A DNA stretch of 64,000 nt from Leucobacter viscericola (GTDB taxonomy: Bacteria > Actinomycetota > Actinomycetes > Actinomycetales > Microbacteriaceae). The translations under genes and the position numbers were made by a program. Below are positions 7,528 through 15,826 of this stretch, piece by piece. The notes under the pieces are model-generated. The model had not been told where the DNA came from. It saw nothing but the letters and a program-made list of their open reading frames with translations, and searched no databases. Numbering within the stretch: position 1 is the stretch's first letter; every line of letters starts with the position of its first letter. The DNA lies in NCBI RefSeq assembly GCF_011299575.1, contig NZ_CP049863.1, forward strand, positions 124,001 through 188,000, in the 5' to 3' direction.

Positions 7528-8978
7528 GCCGTGTGCTCCCCCACCGGACTTGCACCGGCTTCCCCTGACACCGGTTGCAAACGGGTGATCCGACGGAGTT
7601 TTGCCCCTGGCTGCGGCTCAACCCACGGCGCAAATATCAGCCGCGGTGGCTGCGCAAGTAACGTGTTCGCGAGGTTTGTGAGCTCTGCCTGCACCGCGTC
7701 CTCAGCGGCGCGATCTGCATTGAGTAGACGAATCACCGTGCTGGCAGATTGAACCTCTTGAGAAGGTGTTTGTTCTGCAGTTTCCTGCTCGTAACGCCAG
7801 TCGTCGAAGTGCCTTCCGGCGAGAGACATAGTGCGGCGCAGCACGTCAGGAAACACCGTAACCGCGCTGCCCCCAGACGTCGACGGCCACTGCACGACTT
7901 CGTCGGCTCGCCCCTCTACTCCGGCCAGTGCGAGTGCCACACTTCCGCAGGGGCACGGTTCTCCCTCACGAACACGCAGGACGTCGTCTAGCCGGTATCT
8001 GACGATCAACTGAGTCGTGCGTTGCAGATCGGTAATCACGGGGTGAAACCGCGTGCGTTCGGGATCTAACCACTCGGGCTCCACAATGACGCGCTCCTCG
8101 CACATGTGGAGTGTTCCCTGTGAACAGGTCACGGCAAGCAGCCCCTCGGTGGCCTGGTACACCTGTGACACGGGAGCGCCCCAAACCCCAAACATGAGCT
8201 CAGCGTCTGCCGGTTCTAGCACCTCGGCGACTGACACGACCTGGTTCGGCCGGACTCGCAGCCTGCCCTCGCCCTGCGCATCGGCGAGCCTCTTCAGCAC
8301 ACTCGCTGGAGCCACAATGATGTTGGGCCGGGATCTGTTCAGCGCCTCGATATGGGCGTCGATGGGCTCCAGAAGATCACAAAACTCGAAACTGACGCGA
8401 CGCGACGCGACGGACTCGTACAGGTTGCTGTTTGCTCTCAAGAAAAAACTGATGCGCACGGGTTCTGCCCATGGCGTGAGTAGGCGGCGCAAGCTGTCAG
8501 AAGAGAGCACTCGGGCCAGGATCGTTCCCGCCCAGAGTGCCTGCTCGCGTGAACTGACGAGAAATGCTCCTTGCGTGCCAGAGGTGCCGCTTGAGAGGCC
8601 CACCGTGAGATCGTTTCCGATGGTGGGACTAAAATCTCGGTTGCGTTCTGCGGTCCTCGCAACCTCAAGAGCATGCTCCAGCGTCACGCTGCGCGTGTTC
8701 ATGCCGGCGAAGTTCCTGCGAACGTCGGGTTTGCTGATGATCGGAAGGCTACCGTGATGGTGAGTCAGCTCGACGTAGTAGTTTGCACGCGGCATCGAAG
8801 TGCGGGCAAATCTTCGCCACCGCCGATCCTGAAATCGTTTCAGCTGTTGGCGAGTGCGGAATCGGTACCCCCAGCGCGAGCGAACGAACGTGATGACCAG
8901 CATCGCTGAATCGCTCCAAGAGCGGCCGGCACTGGGCGCCTTCTGGGGGGAAACGACGGTGTTGTGTGTCTGACGCAA
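7524..8978 (-). CDS. Adenylate-forming enzyme, F390 synthetase/PaaK-like
   Basis: A 484-residue member of the ANL (acyl-CoA synthetase/adenylate-forming) superfamily related to coenzyme F390 synthetase and phenylacetate-CoA ligase. The AMP-binding loop GLSSGTSGTQG lies near residues 127-137; YQATEG and VRYRLDDVLRV are the usual downstream motifs, and CPCG resembles the Cys-rich turn of PaaK-like proteins. It would activate a carboxylic acid as an acyl-adenylate or thioester, supplying the pathway with its starter or acyl unit. The TTG start at 8978 has a GGGGAG ribosome site four bases upstream; an internal ATG at 8903 (MLVITFVRSR) is an alternative. It lies 17 bases after the TrmH gene, so transcription may begin further upstream. 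Confidence 0.8.
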   Translation of the reverse strand: MRQTHNTVVSPQKAPSAGRSWSDSAMLVITFVRSRWGYRFRTRQQLKRFQDRRWRRFARTSMPRANYYVELTHHHGSLPIISKPDVRRNFAGMNTRSVTLEHALEVARTAERNRDFSPTIGNDLTVGLSSGTSGTQGAFLVSSREQALWAGTILARVLSSDSLRRLLTPWAEPVRISFFLRANSNLYESVASRRVSFEFCDLLEPIDAHIEALNRSRPNIIVAPASVLKRLADAQGEGRLRVRPNQVVSVAEVLEPADAELMFGVWGAPVSQVYQATEGLLAVTCSQGTLHMCEERVIVEPEWLDPERTRFHPVITDLQRTTQLIVRYRLDDVLRVREGEPCPCGSVALALAGVEGRADEVVQWPSTSGGSAVTVFPDVLRRTMSLAGRHFDDWRYEQETAEQTPSQEVQSASTVIRLLNADRAAEDAVQAELTNLANTLLAQPPRLIFAPWVEPQPGAKLRRITRLQPVSGEAGASPVGEHTA

Positions 8979-8995
8979 GCTACTCCCCTACTCGC

Positions 8996-9811
8996 CTATC
9001 TCGTCGCGTAAAACGCAACCGCGCTCGAGGCGGCGACGTTGAGCGAGTCGACACTGTTCATCATCGGAATTGTCACGCGCCGGTCGAGCTGGCTATCGGT
9101 TGCTCGTGTCAGGCCGTGCCCTTCGGAGCCGAAGACCAGGGCGAGCGAAGCGTGGTCCTCCGCGACGAGATCGTCGAGGGTGATCGAGTTTGCCCCGAGA
9201 GACATGCCCGCCACGATAAAGCCCTCATCTTTGAGCAGTTGCATGCCGCCGCGCGGCCAGGGATCGATCCTTGTCCACGGCACCTGAAACACCGTGCCCA
9301 TGCTGACGCGCACGCTACGGCGATACAGCGGGTCAGCGCAACTCGGTGTCACCAGAACGGCATCGACCCCCATGGCGGCGGCATTTCTGAACGCGCTGCC
9401 GACGTTTGCGTGGTCACTCAGGTTCTCAAGCACAGCAATTCTGGAGCGTGGCTGTCGCGAGGCGCGCAGCAGCTCTATCGGATCGCGATCGACGGGCCGC
9501 TGCATCGACGCAAGCGCGCCCCTGTGCATGTGGAAGCCTGTCAGCTGCTCGAGCTGCGCGGACTCCCCCACAAACACGGGCACATCCGGGTAGTCCGCAA
9601 GCATCGGTTCAACCGTGGGGAGCCACTCTTCGAGCAGCAACAGTGAGCGCGGTTGATGCCCAGACCGGAGCGCACGTTCAATAACCTTCGGCGATTCAGC
9701 GAGGTACAGCCCCTCCTCCGGCTCGCGCACGCGCCGCAACGCAACATCGGTGAGCTGCGTGTAATCGGCCAATTCGGGAGCGTTGAGATCGCTGATCCGC
9801 GTCACCCTCAC
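8996..9811 (-). CDS. TrmH/SpoU-family RNA 2'-O-methyltransferase
   Basis: A 271-residue SPOUT methyltransferase that methylates the ribose 2'-OH of rRNA or tRNA using S-adenosylmethionine. All three family motifs are present: ENLSDHANVGSAFRNAAA (motif 1), VFGSEGHGL (motif 2) and IPMMNSVDSLNVAASSAVAFYA (motif 3, trefoil knot). The N-terminal third carries the substrate-binding domain typical of RlmB/TsnR-like proteins. The GTG start overlaps the stop of the upstream hydrolase by four bases. The exact RNA target cannot be assigned. Confidence 0.9.
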   Translation of the reverse strand: MRVTRISDLNAPELADYTQLTDVALRRVREPEEGLYLAESPKVIERALRSGHQPRSLLLLEEWLPTVEPMLADYPDVPVFVGESAQLEQLTGFHMHRGALASMQRPVDRDPIELLRASRQPRSRIAVLENLSDHANVGSAFRNAAAMGVDAVLVTPSCADPLYRRSVRVSMGTVFQVPWTRIDPWPRGGMQLLKDEGFIVAGMSLGANSITLDDLVAEDHASLALVFGSEGHGLTRATDSQLDRRVTIPMMNSVDSLNVAASSAVAFYATR

Positions 9812-10715
9812 GCGGTAACCTCGCTCTTCGAGGAGCGTGAGTGCTCAAGTAAAAACTCCGAGATGAAGGCGACGGCGTCTTCCACCGCCTCGTAGTGTAC
9901 GAGGTGACCGGTGCCGGGAATAATCCTCAGTCGCGACCCGGCAATGCGATGGTGCAGCTCCAGCTGTTTCGGCAGCTGGGTTATGTCGTCTCGCTCCCCC
10001 GCGATGAGCAGTGTCGGTCGGTCAAAGTCTGCGGCGTGCTCAATGACAGTGTTTGACACCGACGCCCGGAATGCCTGCAGGAGAGTTGAAGGGTCTGAGA
10101 ACGTGCTGAAGTACCTGGCGTGCTGCCCGTGGATCCAGGCGCGCAGGTCAGCGTCGCCCGTTTTTGCCATGACCTCGCTCATGCCCCGCACAATCACGGG
10201 GTTGCCGAGCAACTGCCTAGCGGCGCGTTCCGGAAGCAATTCTGCGGCGCGGTAGTAGCCAATCGCCAACTGTGTGAGCGCGGCCTGGGGCCCCTCTAGC
10301 GCCGGCGCCGAGATGGGGTTGATCAGTATGATCCGGCTCGCATCGAGCCCCCCAGAGACCGCAGCCGCCACGACCAGCGACCCGAATGAGTGTCCGAGGA
10401 TCGCAAACCCCTCGGGGGCGACCTCACGGGCAAAGGCACGCAGCCACTCGCCATACAGCTCAATGTTGTGCTCGCGGTTCGGGATCGCGGGAGTTTCACC
10501 AAAGCCGGGTAGATCAGGCACGACCGTGCGCACGCCGGGCAGAGCCTTCGCAACTCCCCGTGCAATCGCGTCGAGGCCGTGGTGATCCCCCGAAACCCGT
10601 GCACCAGGATCAGCGTCGCGGTATCAGCGCCGCCTTCTGCGGCACCGTCAGCACCGTACTGCCAGGCACGAGTTTCAATGCCGAGCGTGGGAACAAGAAG
10701 AGGTGCGTTAGTCAC
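9808..10715 (-). pseudogene. Alpha/beta hydrolase interrupted by a one-base frameshift
   Basis: The protein is split between two frames. Frame one, from a GTG at 10715, reads MTNAPLLVPTLGIETRAWQY and then LILVHGFRG, the oxyanion strand of alpha/beta hydrolases. The remainder, in another frame, reads DHHGLDAIARGVAKALPGVR into TVVPDLPGFGETP and then GHSFGS (nucleophile Ser), AGERDD (acid) and GTGHLVHYE (His). The switch falls at the run of five C's at 10587-10591; a sixth would restore one frame of about 303 residues. All catalytic residues are intact, so either a recent mutation or a sequencing error is possible. It is the first gene of the run leading into trmH. Function beyond hydrolase is unknown. 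Confidence 0.8.
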
Positions 10716-10814
10716 GAAACGATCCTACCGATGGGGGCTGGCAGGCGGCTGCGCCACGTCGACCCAACACGAGCCGCCCGCAGTCGATAACATCAAAGGA
10801 ACGAAAGGACCCCT

Positions 10815-11513
10815 GTGACCTCCTCTACCCCGCTCTGGGCAGCCAATCTTGCGGTGTTCGACACCGAAACAACGGGCGTCGACACCGCCCACGCACGCAT
10901 CGTCAGCGCGACGGTTGCGCTCCTGGGCGCCGAGGGTGAGGTGCTCGAACGCTACGACTGGCTGTTGAACCCGGGTGTCGAAATTCCAGCGGCCGCTCAG
11001 AGGGTGCACGGCATCAGCACCGAGATTGCGCGGGCGAGTGGCATCGACGCTGCGGTGGGTGTTCAGCAGATTATCGAGCAGCTCGCAGAGATGATCGAGC
11101 GCGGGTTCCCGGTGGTTGCCTACAACGCCCCCTACGACCTCACGCTGTTGCGCGCGGAAGCCGCAAGGTACGGCCTGGCTTGGCCTGAGAGCTTCGCTCC
11201 CGTGATCGATCCGCTGATCCTCGACAAGCAATTCGACCGCTACCGAAAGGGCAAGCGCACGCTCGAGGCCGTCGCTGCCCACCACGGCGTGGAAATCGGC
11301 ACCGCGCACGACGCTGGAGACGACGCGATTGCGGCGGGCCGTGTGCTGCAGTGCATCGCGCGCAAGTATGCGGACGTGATCCCGAGTGAGCTGGACGAGC
11401 TGCACGCCGCGCAGATCACCTGGGCCGCAGCGCAGGCCGCGAGCTTCCAGGAATACATGCGAAAGGCCCGCGATCCCCACTTCGTCGCGGAGGGCGGCTG
11501 GCCGCTGCGCTAA
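10815..11513 (+). CDS. DnaQ-like 3'-5' exonuclease
   Basis: A 232-residue DEDDh exonuclease of the DnaQ/epsilon fold. Exo I is DTETTG (about 14-19), Exo II is AYNAPYDL, and Exo III is the HDAGDD segment with the catalytic His and Asp. It likely trims DNA or RNA 3' ends; a stand-alone epsilon-like protein may proofread or help repair, but its partner is not evident. The GTG start at 10815 follows a GAAAGGA ribosome site at 10802-10808. It is divergent from the hydrolase gene and ends before a strong bidirectional terminator. Confidence 0.9.
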   Translation: MTSSTPLWAANLAVFDTETTGVDTAHARIVSATVALLGAEGEVLERYDWLLNPGVEIPAAAQRVHGISTEIARASGIDAAVGVQQIIEQLAEMIERGFPVVAYNAPYDLTLLRAEAARYGLAWPESFAPVIDPLILDKQFDRYRKGKRTLEAVAAHHGVEIGTAHDAGDDAIAAGRVLQCIARKYADVIPSELDELHAAQITWAAAQAASFQEYMRKARDPHFVAEGGWPLR

Positions 11514-11545
11514 GCGGGTGGGCTAGCAGGCAACGAACCAAAACA

Positions 11546-11583
11546 AAAAGGTGGTGGCGATCCGAAGATCGCCACCACCTTTT
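11546..11583. terminator. Bidirectional intrinsic terminator between exonuclease and rpmE2
   Basis: A perfect 17-bp inverted repeat (11546-11562 with 11567-11583) encloses a CGAA tetraloop. The arms begin with four A's and end with four T's, so a U tract follows the stem whichever strand is transcribed. It lies between convergent genes and can end both. Confidence 0.92.
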
Positions 11584-11598
11584 GTGTAAAAGCTTTGA

Positions 11599-11847
11599 CT
11601 AGGCGCCGAAACCCTTGAAGCGCTGGTTGAACTTCTCCACGCGGCCGGCGGAGTCCATGATGCGCTGCTTGCCCGTGTAGAACGGGTGCGAAGCGCTGGA
11701 GATCTCAACGTCGATGACCGGGTAGGTAGCGCCATCGAGCTCGATGGTCTTGTCGCTGCCGAGCGTCGAACGGGTGAGGAACGTCTCTCCCGAAGCGAGG
11801 TCGCGGAAGACGATTGCGTTGTACTCGGGGTGGATGTCGGTCTTCAT
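11599..11847 (-). CDS. rpmE2: 50S ribosomal protein L31 type B
   Basis: An 82-residue L31 of the zinc-independent type B: starts [20 protein letters not shown], contains [28 protein letters not shown], and lacks the CxxC pairs of zinc-binding L31. It is part of the large ribosomal subunit. Type B copies are often repressed by Zur when a zinc-binding paralogue exists; I found no convincing Zur box upstream, and this may be the sole L31. The gene is monocistronic, with a clear terminator. Confidence 0.95.
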   Translation of the reverse strand: MKTDIHPEYNAIVFRDLASGETFLTRSTLGSDKTIELDGATYPVIDVEISSASHPFYTGKQRIMDSAGRVEKFNQRFKGFGA

Positions 11848-11974
11848 GAGTGTCCTTATATTCGTGAGAGATGCTGCGATTCGCGCACCGAAGTCTTGCG
11901 GCTTGTCCGCGCCAAGGTTCTACTTTAGCAGAACTCGCCGCAAACATGCTTCCTTATAACGTATTAGTTCTAGC

Positions 11975-12760
11975 TTAGGGCCTAGCGATCGCAGCGTAGC
12001 GACCATCTTGCACCGTCAAACCGAACGGCATGCCGAATGTCGCCTCGAGATTCTCCGCGGTGAGTGTGTCGGCGATCGGCCCTGCGGCCTGGATCTGCCC
12101 GTCGCGCAGCATCAGCACGTGGGTGAACCCGGGCGGCACCTCTTCGACGTGGTGGGTCACCATGATCATCGCCGGAGAGGAAGGCGACTGCGCAAAGCCA
12201 GAGAGCATCTGCAGCATCCGCTCGCGCGCGCCAAGGTCAAGGCTCGCGCTGGGCTCGTCGAGCAACAGCACCTCGGGGTCGGTCATGACCGCGCGGGCGA
12301 TGAGCGCGCGCTTGCGCTCTCCGTCGCTCAGCGTGCCGAAGGTGTTGTCTGCGAGGTTGCCAAGATCCCACTCGGCGAGGATTCGCTCGGCCTGTCGCAC
12401 GTCGATGTCGTCGTAGTGTTCGTTCCAGCGACCCTCAACCGAGTACGCCGCCGTCAGTACGAGGTCGCGCACGATCTCGTTTGCGGGGATCCGGCGCGCC
12501 GTTGCTGACGAGACAAATCCGAGGCGGTTTCGCAACTCAAAAATGTCGACGCGTCCGAGACGCTTCTCCAGCACATCAACAGTGCCGGTTGTCGGGTAGT
12601 CGTTGGCGGTTGCAAGCTTCAACAGCGTCGTTTTTCCCGCGCCATTCGGCCCGAGAATCACCCACCGCTGCGAGTCTTCAACGGTCCAGTTAATACCGTT
12701 CAAGATCGGGCGACGATTGCGAAGGTACGTGACATCGTTGAAGCGCAACACATTGACCAT
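11975..12760 (-). CDS. ABC transporter ATP-binding protein
   Basis: A single ABC ATPase domain of 261 residues. Walker A is GPNGAGKTT, the signature is LSDGE, and Walker B with D-loop is LLLDEPSASLD, followed by the H-loop VTHHVEE. No permease gene is adjacent, and the closest type is the ModF/YlmA-like cytosolic ABC proteins, so the partner is unknown. The start at 12760 (MVNVLRFNDVTYLRN) was chosen because it begins at the first strand of the ABC fold; an upstream extension of 13 residues is possible. It is divergent from serB with a 68-base gap. Confidence 0.85.
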   Translation of the reverse strand: MVNVLRFNDVTYLRNRRPILNGINWTVEDSQRWVILGPNGAGKTTLLKLATANDYPTTGTVDVLEKRLGRVDIFELRNRLGFVSSATARRIPANEIVRDLVLTAAYSVEGRWNEHYDDIDVRQAERILAEWDLGNLADNTFGTLSDGERKRALIARAVMTDPEVLLLDEPSASLDLGARERMLQMLSGFAQSPSSPAMIMVTHHVEEVPPGFTHVLMLRDGQIQAAGPIADTLTAENLEATFGMPFGLTVQDGRYAAIARP

Positions 12761-12828
12761 AGGCAGTAGCCTAACGAGCGGCGCGGCCTCCGTGCGCAAG
12801 CCACCCCGTCATCTCTAGACTGGATCGC

Positions 12829-13467
12829 ATGAGCCTCTCCCCCCTAATCGTTCTCGACTGCGACTCCACGACCATTCAAGACGAGGTGATCGAGCTGATT
12901 GCTGACGTTGCGGGCACCCGCGAGCAGGTCGCCGAGGTTACCGAGCGGGCAATGCGCGGTGAGTTGGATTTTTCGGAGAGCCTGCGCGAGCGAGTGGCGA
13001 CGCTCGCTGGAACCCCAGAGTCCGTATTTGCTGACGCCTACAGTCGTGTGCGGCTCTCCCCCGGCATCCGCGAGCTCATCGCCGAGGTGCGGGATCGCGG
13101 CGGCAAAGTGGGCGTTGTGTCGGGTGGTTTCCACGAGGTGCTGGATCCGATCGCTCAGGATCTGGGCCTCGACTTTTGGCGCGCCAATCGGCTCGAAGTT
13201 GCAGACGGTGTGTTGACCGGCCGCACCGTTGGCCCGATCATTGACGCTGTCGCCAAGGCCGAAGCGCTCGCCGAGTGGTCCGCGGAATCTGGGATCCCGC
13301 TTTCCGCCTCGGTGGCGATCGGTGACGGGGCGAACGATCTCGAGATGATGAAGGTTGCGGCCCTCGGCGTGTCGTACAACGGCAAGCCGGTTGTGCGGGA
13401 TCAAGCAGACGTATCGATCGAAGACGATCTCGCGCGCGTGATCCCGCTGCTCGACCGCCTCGGTTAG
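12829..13467 (+). CDS. serB: Phosphoserine phosphatase
   Basis: A 212-residue HAD-family hydrolase that converts O-phosphoserine to serine, the last step of serine synthesis. The motifs are DCDST (nucleophile and acid-base aspartates, about 10-14), SGGF (motif II), a lysine in DAVAKAEAL (motif III) and GDGANDLEMM (motif IV). It lacks the N-terminal ACT domain of some actinobacterial SerB proteins. Its stop codon overlaps the stop of the convergent gene at 13464-13467. Confidence 0.9.
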   Translation: MSLSPLIVLDCDSTTIQDEVIELIADVAGTREQVAEVTERAMRGELDFSESLRERVATLAGTPESVFADAYSRVRLSPGIRELIAEVRDRGGKVGVVSGGFHEVLDPIAQDLGLDFWRANRLEVADGVLTGRTVGPIIDAVAKAEALAEWSAESGIPLSASVAIGDGANDLEMMKVAALGVSYNGKPVVRDQADVSIEDDLARVIPLLDRLG

Positions 13468-14273
13468 AAGTTATTCAGCATCTCTGTATCGCTCGGGATC
13501 ACGCCGTCCGCGAGCAGTGATGTGCCGAGCTTCTTCAGCGCGGTCAGCGCGACGTTTTGAGGCATCGGTCCGTAGGAGACCCGGGCAACACCCAGGGACT
13601 CGTACTCCGCGGCGCTGAGCGCACCGGGCAGGCCAATCACGCTGATCTTGCGCACCCCGATGCCCTCCACGAGCCGGCGAGTGACATCCGCGTCGAGAAT
13701 TCCCGGTACGAAGACGCAGGTGGCACCCGCGTCAAGGTACGCGCGCCCCCTCTCGATCGCGTCTGCGATGATGTCGTCAAGCGGGCGGTCTCCGCCGCGC
13801 ACAAACGCATCGGTGCGGGCGTTCAGCGCGAACGAAACACCCTCACGCTCCCCCGCTTTCACAACGTCGGCCACGAGCTTTGCAGACTCCGCTAGCGGGC
13901 GAAGCTGGTCCTCGATGTTCGCGCCTGAAACCCCGACGCCGATAGCACGACGAACGGTCTCGCCGGCGTCGCCAAAACCGCCGTCGAGATCTGCCGAGAC
14001 CGGCAGATCGGTCGCCGAGACGATACGACCTACGGCCTCCAGCATGAGGTGGAGCGGAATCTGTTCACCGTCTGCATAGCCGTGGCTCGCAGCGATCCCG
14101 TGCCCCGCGGTTGCGATGGCGCGAGTACCGGGAAGCTCAGCGACCACACGCGCGCTCACGGCATCCCAGACGTTGACGACCCGAAGAACTTCGGGGGCCT
14201 CGTACAGGGAGCGGAGCGTGGTGGCATCTTCTGCGACGGTTGAACGGGTACGTGGGGCAGGAATGTGAGTCAT
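13464..14273 (-). CDS. Isocitrate lyase/PEP mutase superfamily protein
   Basis: A 269-residue TIM-barrel protein of the isocitrate lyase/phosphoenolpyruvate mutase family. Supporting segments are VNVWDAVSARVV, the metal-binding SADLDGGFGD region, ANIEDQ and ALNARTDAFVRGG. The family's usual KKCGH catalytic loop is absent, as in the oxaloacetate decarboxylase-like and uncharacterised branches, so the activity is not assigned. The gene stands alone, convergent with serB and followed upstream by the fabG-like gene. Confidence 0.8.
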   Translation of the reverse strand: MTHIPAPRTRSTVAEDATTLRSLYEAPEVLRVVNVWDAVSARVVAELPGTRAIATAGHGIAASHGYADGEQIPLHLMLEAVGRIVSATDLPVSADLDGGFGDAGETVRRAIGVGVSGANIEDQLRPLAESAKLVADVVKAGEREGVSFALNARTDAFVRGGDRPLDDIIADAIERGRAYLDAGATCVFVPGILDADVTRRLVEGIGVRKISVIGLPGALSAAEYESLGVARVSYGPMPQNVALTALKKLGTSLLADGVIPSDTEMLNNF

Positions 14274-14320
14274 GCCCTCACCCTACGAAGAACCGCCACA
14301 AAGCGGAAGGGGGTTGTGCG

Positions 14321-15031
14321 TTAGTGGCCCATTCCTAGACCGCCGTCGACAGGAATGACCGCGCCCGAAATGTAGGCGGCATCATCTCCAGCGAGGAAGG
14401 ACGCGGCACCCGCGATCTCTGCGACCTGGCCGAAACGAGCGGCCGGGATCTGCGAGAGGTACTGCTTCTGCTGGTCGTCGCTCAGCTCGGCAGTCATGTC
14501 GGTCTCGATGAATCCGGGTGCGATCACGTTGGCAGTGATGTTGCGCGCGCCGAGCTCGCGAGTGAGTGAGCGTGCGAAACCCACGAGAGCGGCCTTCGAT
14601 GACGAGTAGTTGATCTGGCCGGGTGAGCCATAGAGCGCCACAACACTGGAGATCAGAATGACTCGGCCAAAGCGCCCCTTCAACAGCCCCTTGGCAGAGC
14701 GCTTCACGACACGGAATGTGCCGGTGAGGTTCGTATCGATAACACTCGTGAACTCTTCCTCCGACATGCGCAGCAGCAGCGTGTCGCGGGTGATCCCGGC
14801 GTTCGCCACAACAACCTCAACGGCGCCCAGTTCTGCTTCGATCTGGGTGAACGCGGCGTCAATCGATGCCGAATCGGTCATCTCTGCGCGCACCGTGAGT
14901 GATCCCGCCGGACCCTCGCCCGATCGAGCAGTGACGGCGACCTTGTGGCCATCCGCAATCATTCGCTCAGCGATGGCGAAACCGATACCGCGATTGCCGC
15001 CGGTCACAAGAACAACACGGGAGGTGCTCAT
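14321..15031 (-). CDS. fabG: 3-oxoacyl-ACP reductase-like short-chain dehydrogenase (FabG-type)
   Basis: A 236-residue classical SDR. TGGNRGIG (about 10-17) binds NADP, NAG is in VVANAGIT, and the catalytic Ser-Tyr-Lys are in ISSVVALYGSPGQINYSSSKAAL. It matches FabG of fatty acid and mycolate synthesis, which reduces beta-ketoacyl-ACP. The start at 15031 (MSTSRVVLVTGG) follows an AAAGGG ribosome site; the longer reading adds an unlikely 46 residues. It is divergent from the DUF3099 gene. Confidence 0.85.
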   Translation of the reverse strand: MSTSRVVLVTGGNRGIGFAIAERMIADGHKVAVTARSGEGPAGSLTVRAEMTDSASIDAAFTQIEAELGAVEVVVANAGITRDTLLLRMSEEEFTSVIDTNLTGTFRVVKRSAKGLLKGRFGRVILISSVVALYGSPGQINYSSSKAALVGFARSLTRELGARNITANVIAPGFIETDMTAELSDDQQKQYLSQIPAARFGQVAEIAGAASFLAGDDAAYISGAVIPVDGGLGMGH

Positions 15032-15167
15032 GGGAGACCCTTTCTGTAGGAAAAGTGCGACTCTCACCCTATCGTTCGACCACACGATCGGGGTTATGGT
15101 GCGGTGTTTCTTGGGGCCAAGGCCCAGCAGAACGGCGTAGGCTATTCGAGGTACGAAGAAGGAGCGC

Positions 15168-15584
15168 ATGGCCGAGAGCTACAGTGTCACATCGGCGGGA
15201 GTGAACCCCGCCGAGGATCGCACACACCGTATGCGCATGTACTTCATTGCGATGGCGTTGCGTGTTGTGTGTGTGACCTCGCTTTTCTGGCTGCGTGATT
15301 GGTGGGTGCTGCTGGCCGCGGCCGGTGCCGTTTTCCTTCCCTGGTTCGCGGTGATGGTTGGTAACGCGGTGGCCCACAGTGTGGAGCAGCCGGTTGACGC
15401 ACCTGATCCTCTGCAAATTGAGGGAGGAGAGCCTGAGGAACAGGTGGACTCCCCCGCAGACACACTGCTTGTCGTTGACGTGGACCCTGAACGCCGAGGC
15501 TCGGGCGGCGTCGCCGATCCTGAACCGCCGGAATCCCCCGACTCAGATGAGCCACGGCCGTCCGCCCAGGGAATGACCCAGTGA
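15168..15584 (+). CDS. DUF3099 membrane protein
   Basis: A 138-residue protein with two close hydrophobic segments (about residues 24-62: MRMYFIAMALRVVCVTSLFW and LLAAAGAVFLPWFAVMVGNAV), matching the actinobacterial DUF3099 family. The C-terminal half is acidic and proline-rich, probably disordered. Function unknown. It is the first of four overlapping plus-strand genes ending with the cutinase-like lipoprotein. Confidence 0.8.
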   Translation: MAESYSVTSAGVNPAEDRTHRMRMYFIAMALRVVCVTSLFWLRDWWVLLAAAGAVFLPWFAVMVGNAVAHSVEQPVDAPDPLQIEGGEPEEQVDSPADTLLVVDVDPERRGSGGVADPEPPESPDSDEPRPSAQGMTQ

Positions 15585-15826
15585 GCGCCGCGGTGTTCCC
15601 CGGGTTGAGTCTCGGGGGCGACGCTGGCCAGCGCTTTGAGTGTTCGCGGGCCGGGTGTCGTGAGGCAGCTGACTGGGCGATCCTGTGGCGCAATCCGAAG
15701 ATTCACGCCGAAGAACGACGGAAGACCTGGCTTGCCTGTGAGGATCACCTGCCGGTGCTGCGAGAGTTTCTGTCTGATCGTTCGTTCCCGATTGAAGTTG
15801 TGACCGTAGGAGAACTTGATGTCTGA
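15581..15826 (+). CDS. Small putative zinc-binding protein
   Basis: An 81-residue protein starting at a GTG that overlaps the TGA of the DUF3099 gene. Cys21 and Cys26 (CSRAGC) and Cys53/His56 (CEDH) suggest a C-x4-C...C-x2-H zinc site; the flanks are rich in Trp and Arg. I do not know a function; small proteins of this type commonly sit between DUF3099 and SURF1 genes in relatives. The coupled overlaps on both sides support that it is translated. Confidence 0.7.
   Translation: MSAAVFPGLSLGGDAGQRFECSRAGCREAADWAILWRNPKIHAEERRKTWLACEDHLPVLREFLSDRSFPIEVVTVGELDV

Noticed and set aside
11848-11960. Zur box upstream of rpmE2
   Set aside because: AT-rich palindromic-looking bases near 11955 do not match the TGA...TCA consensus on inspection.
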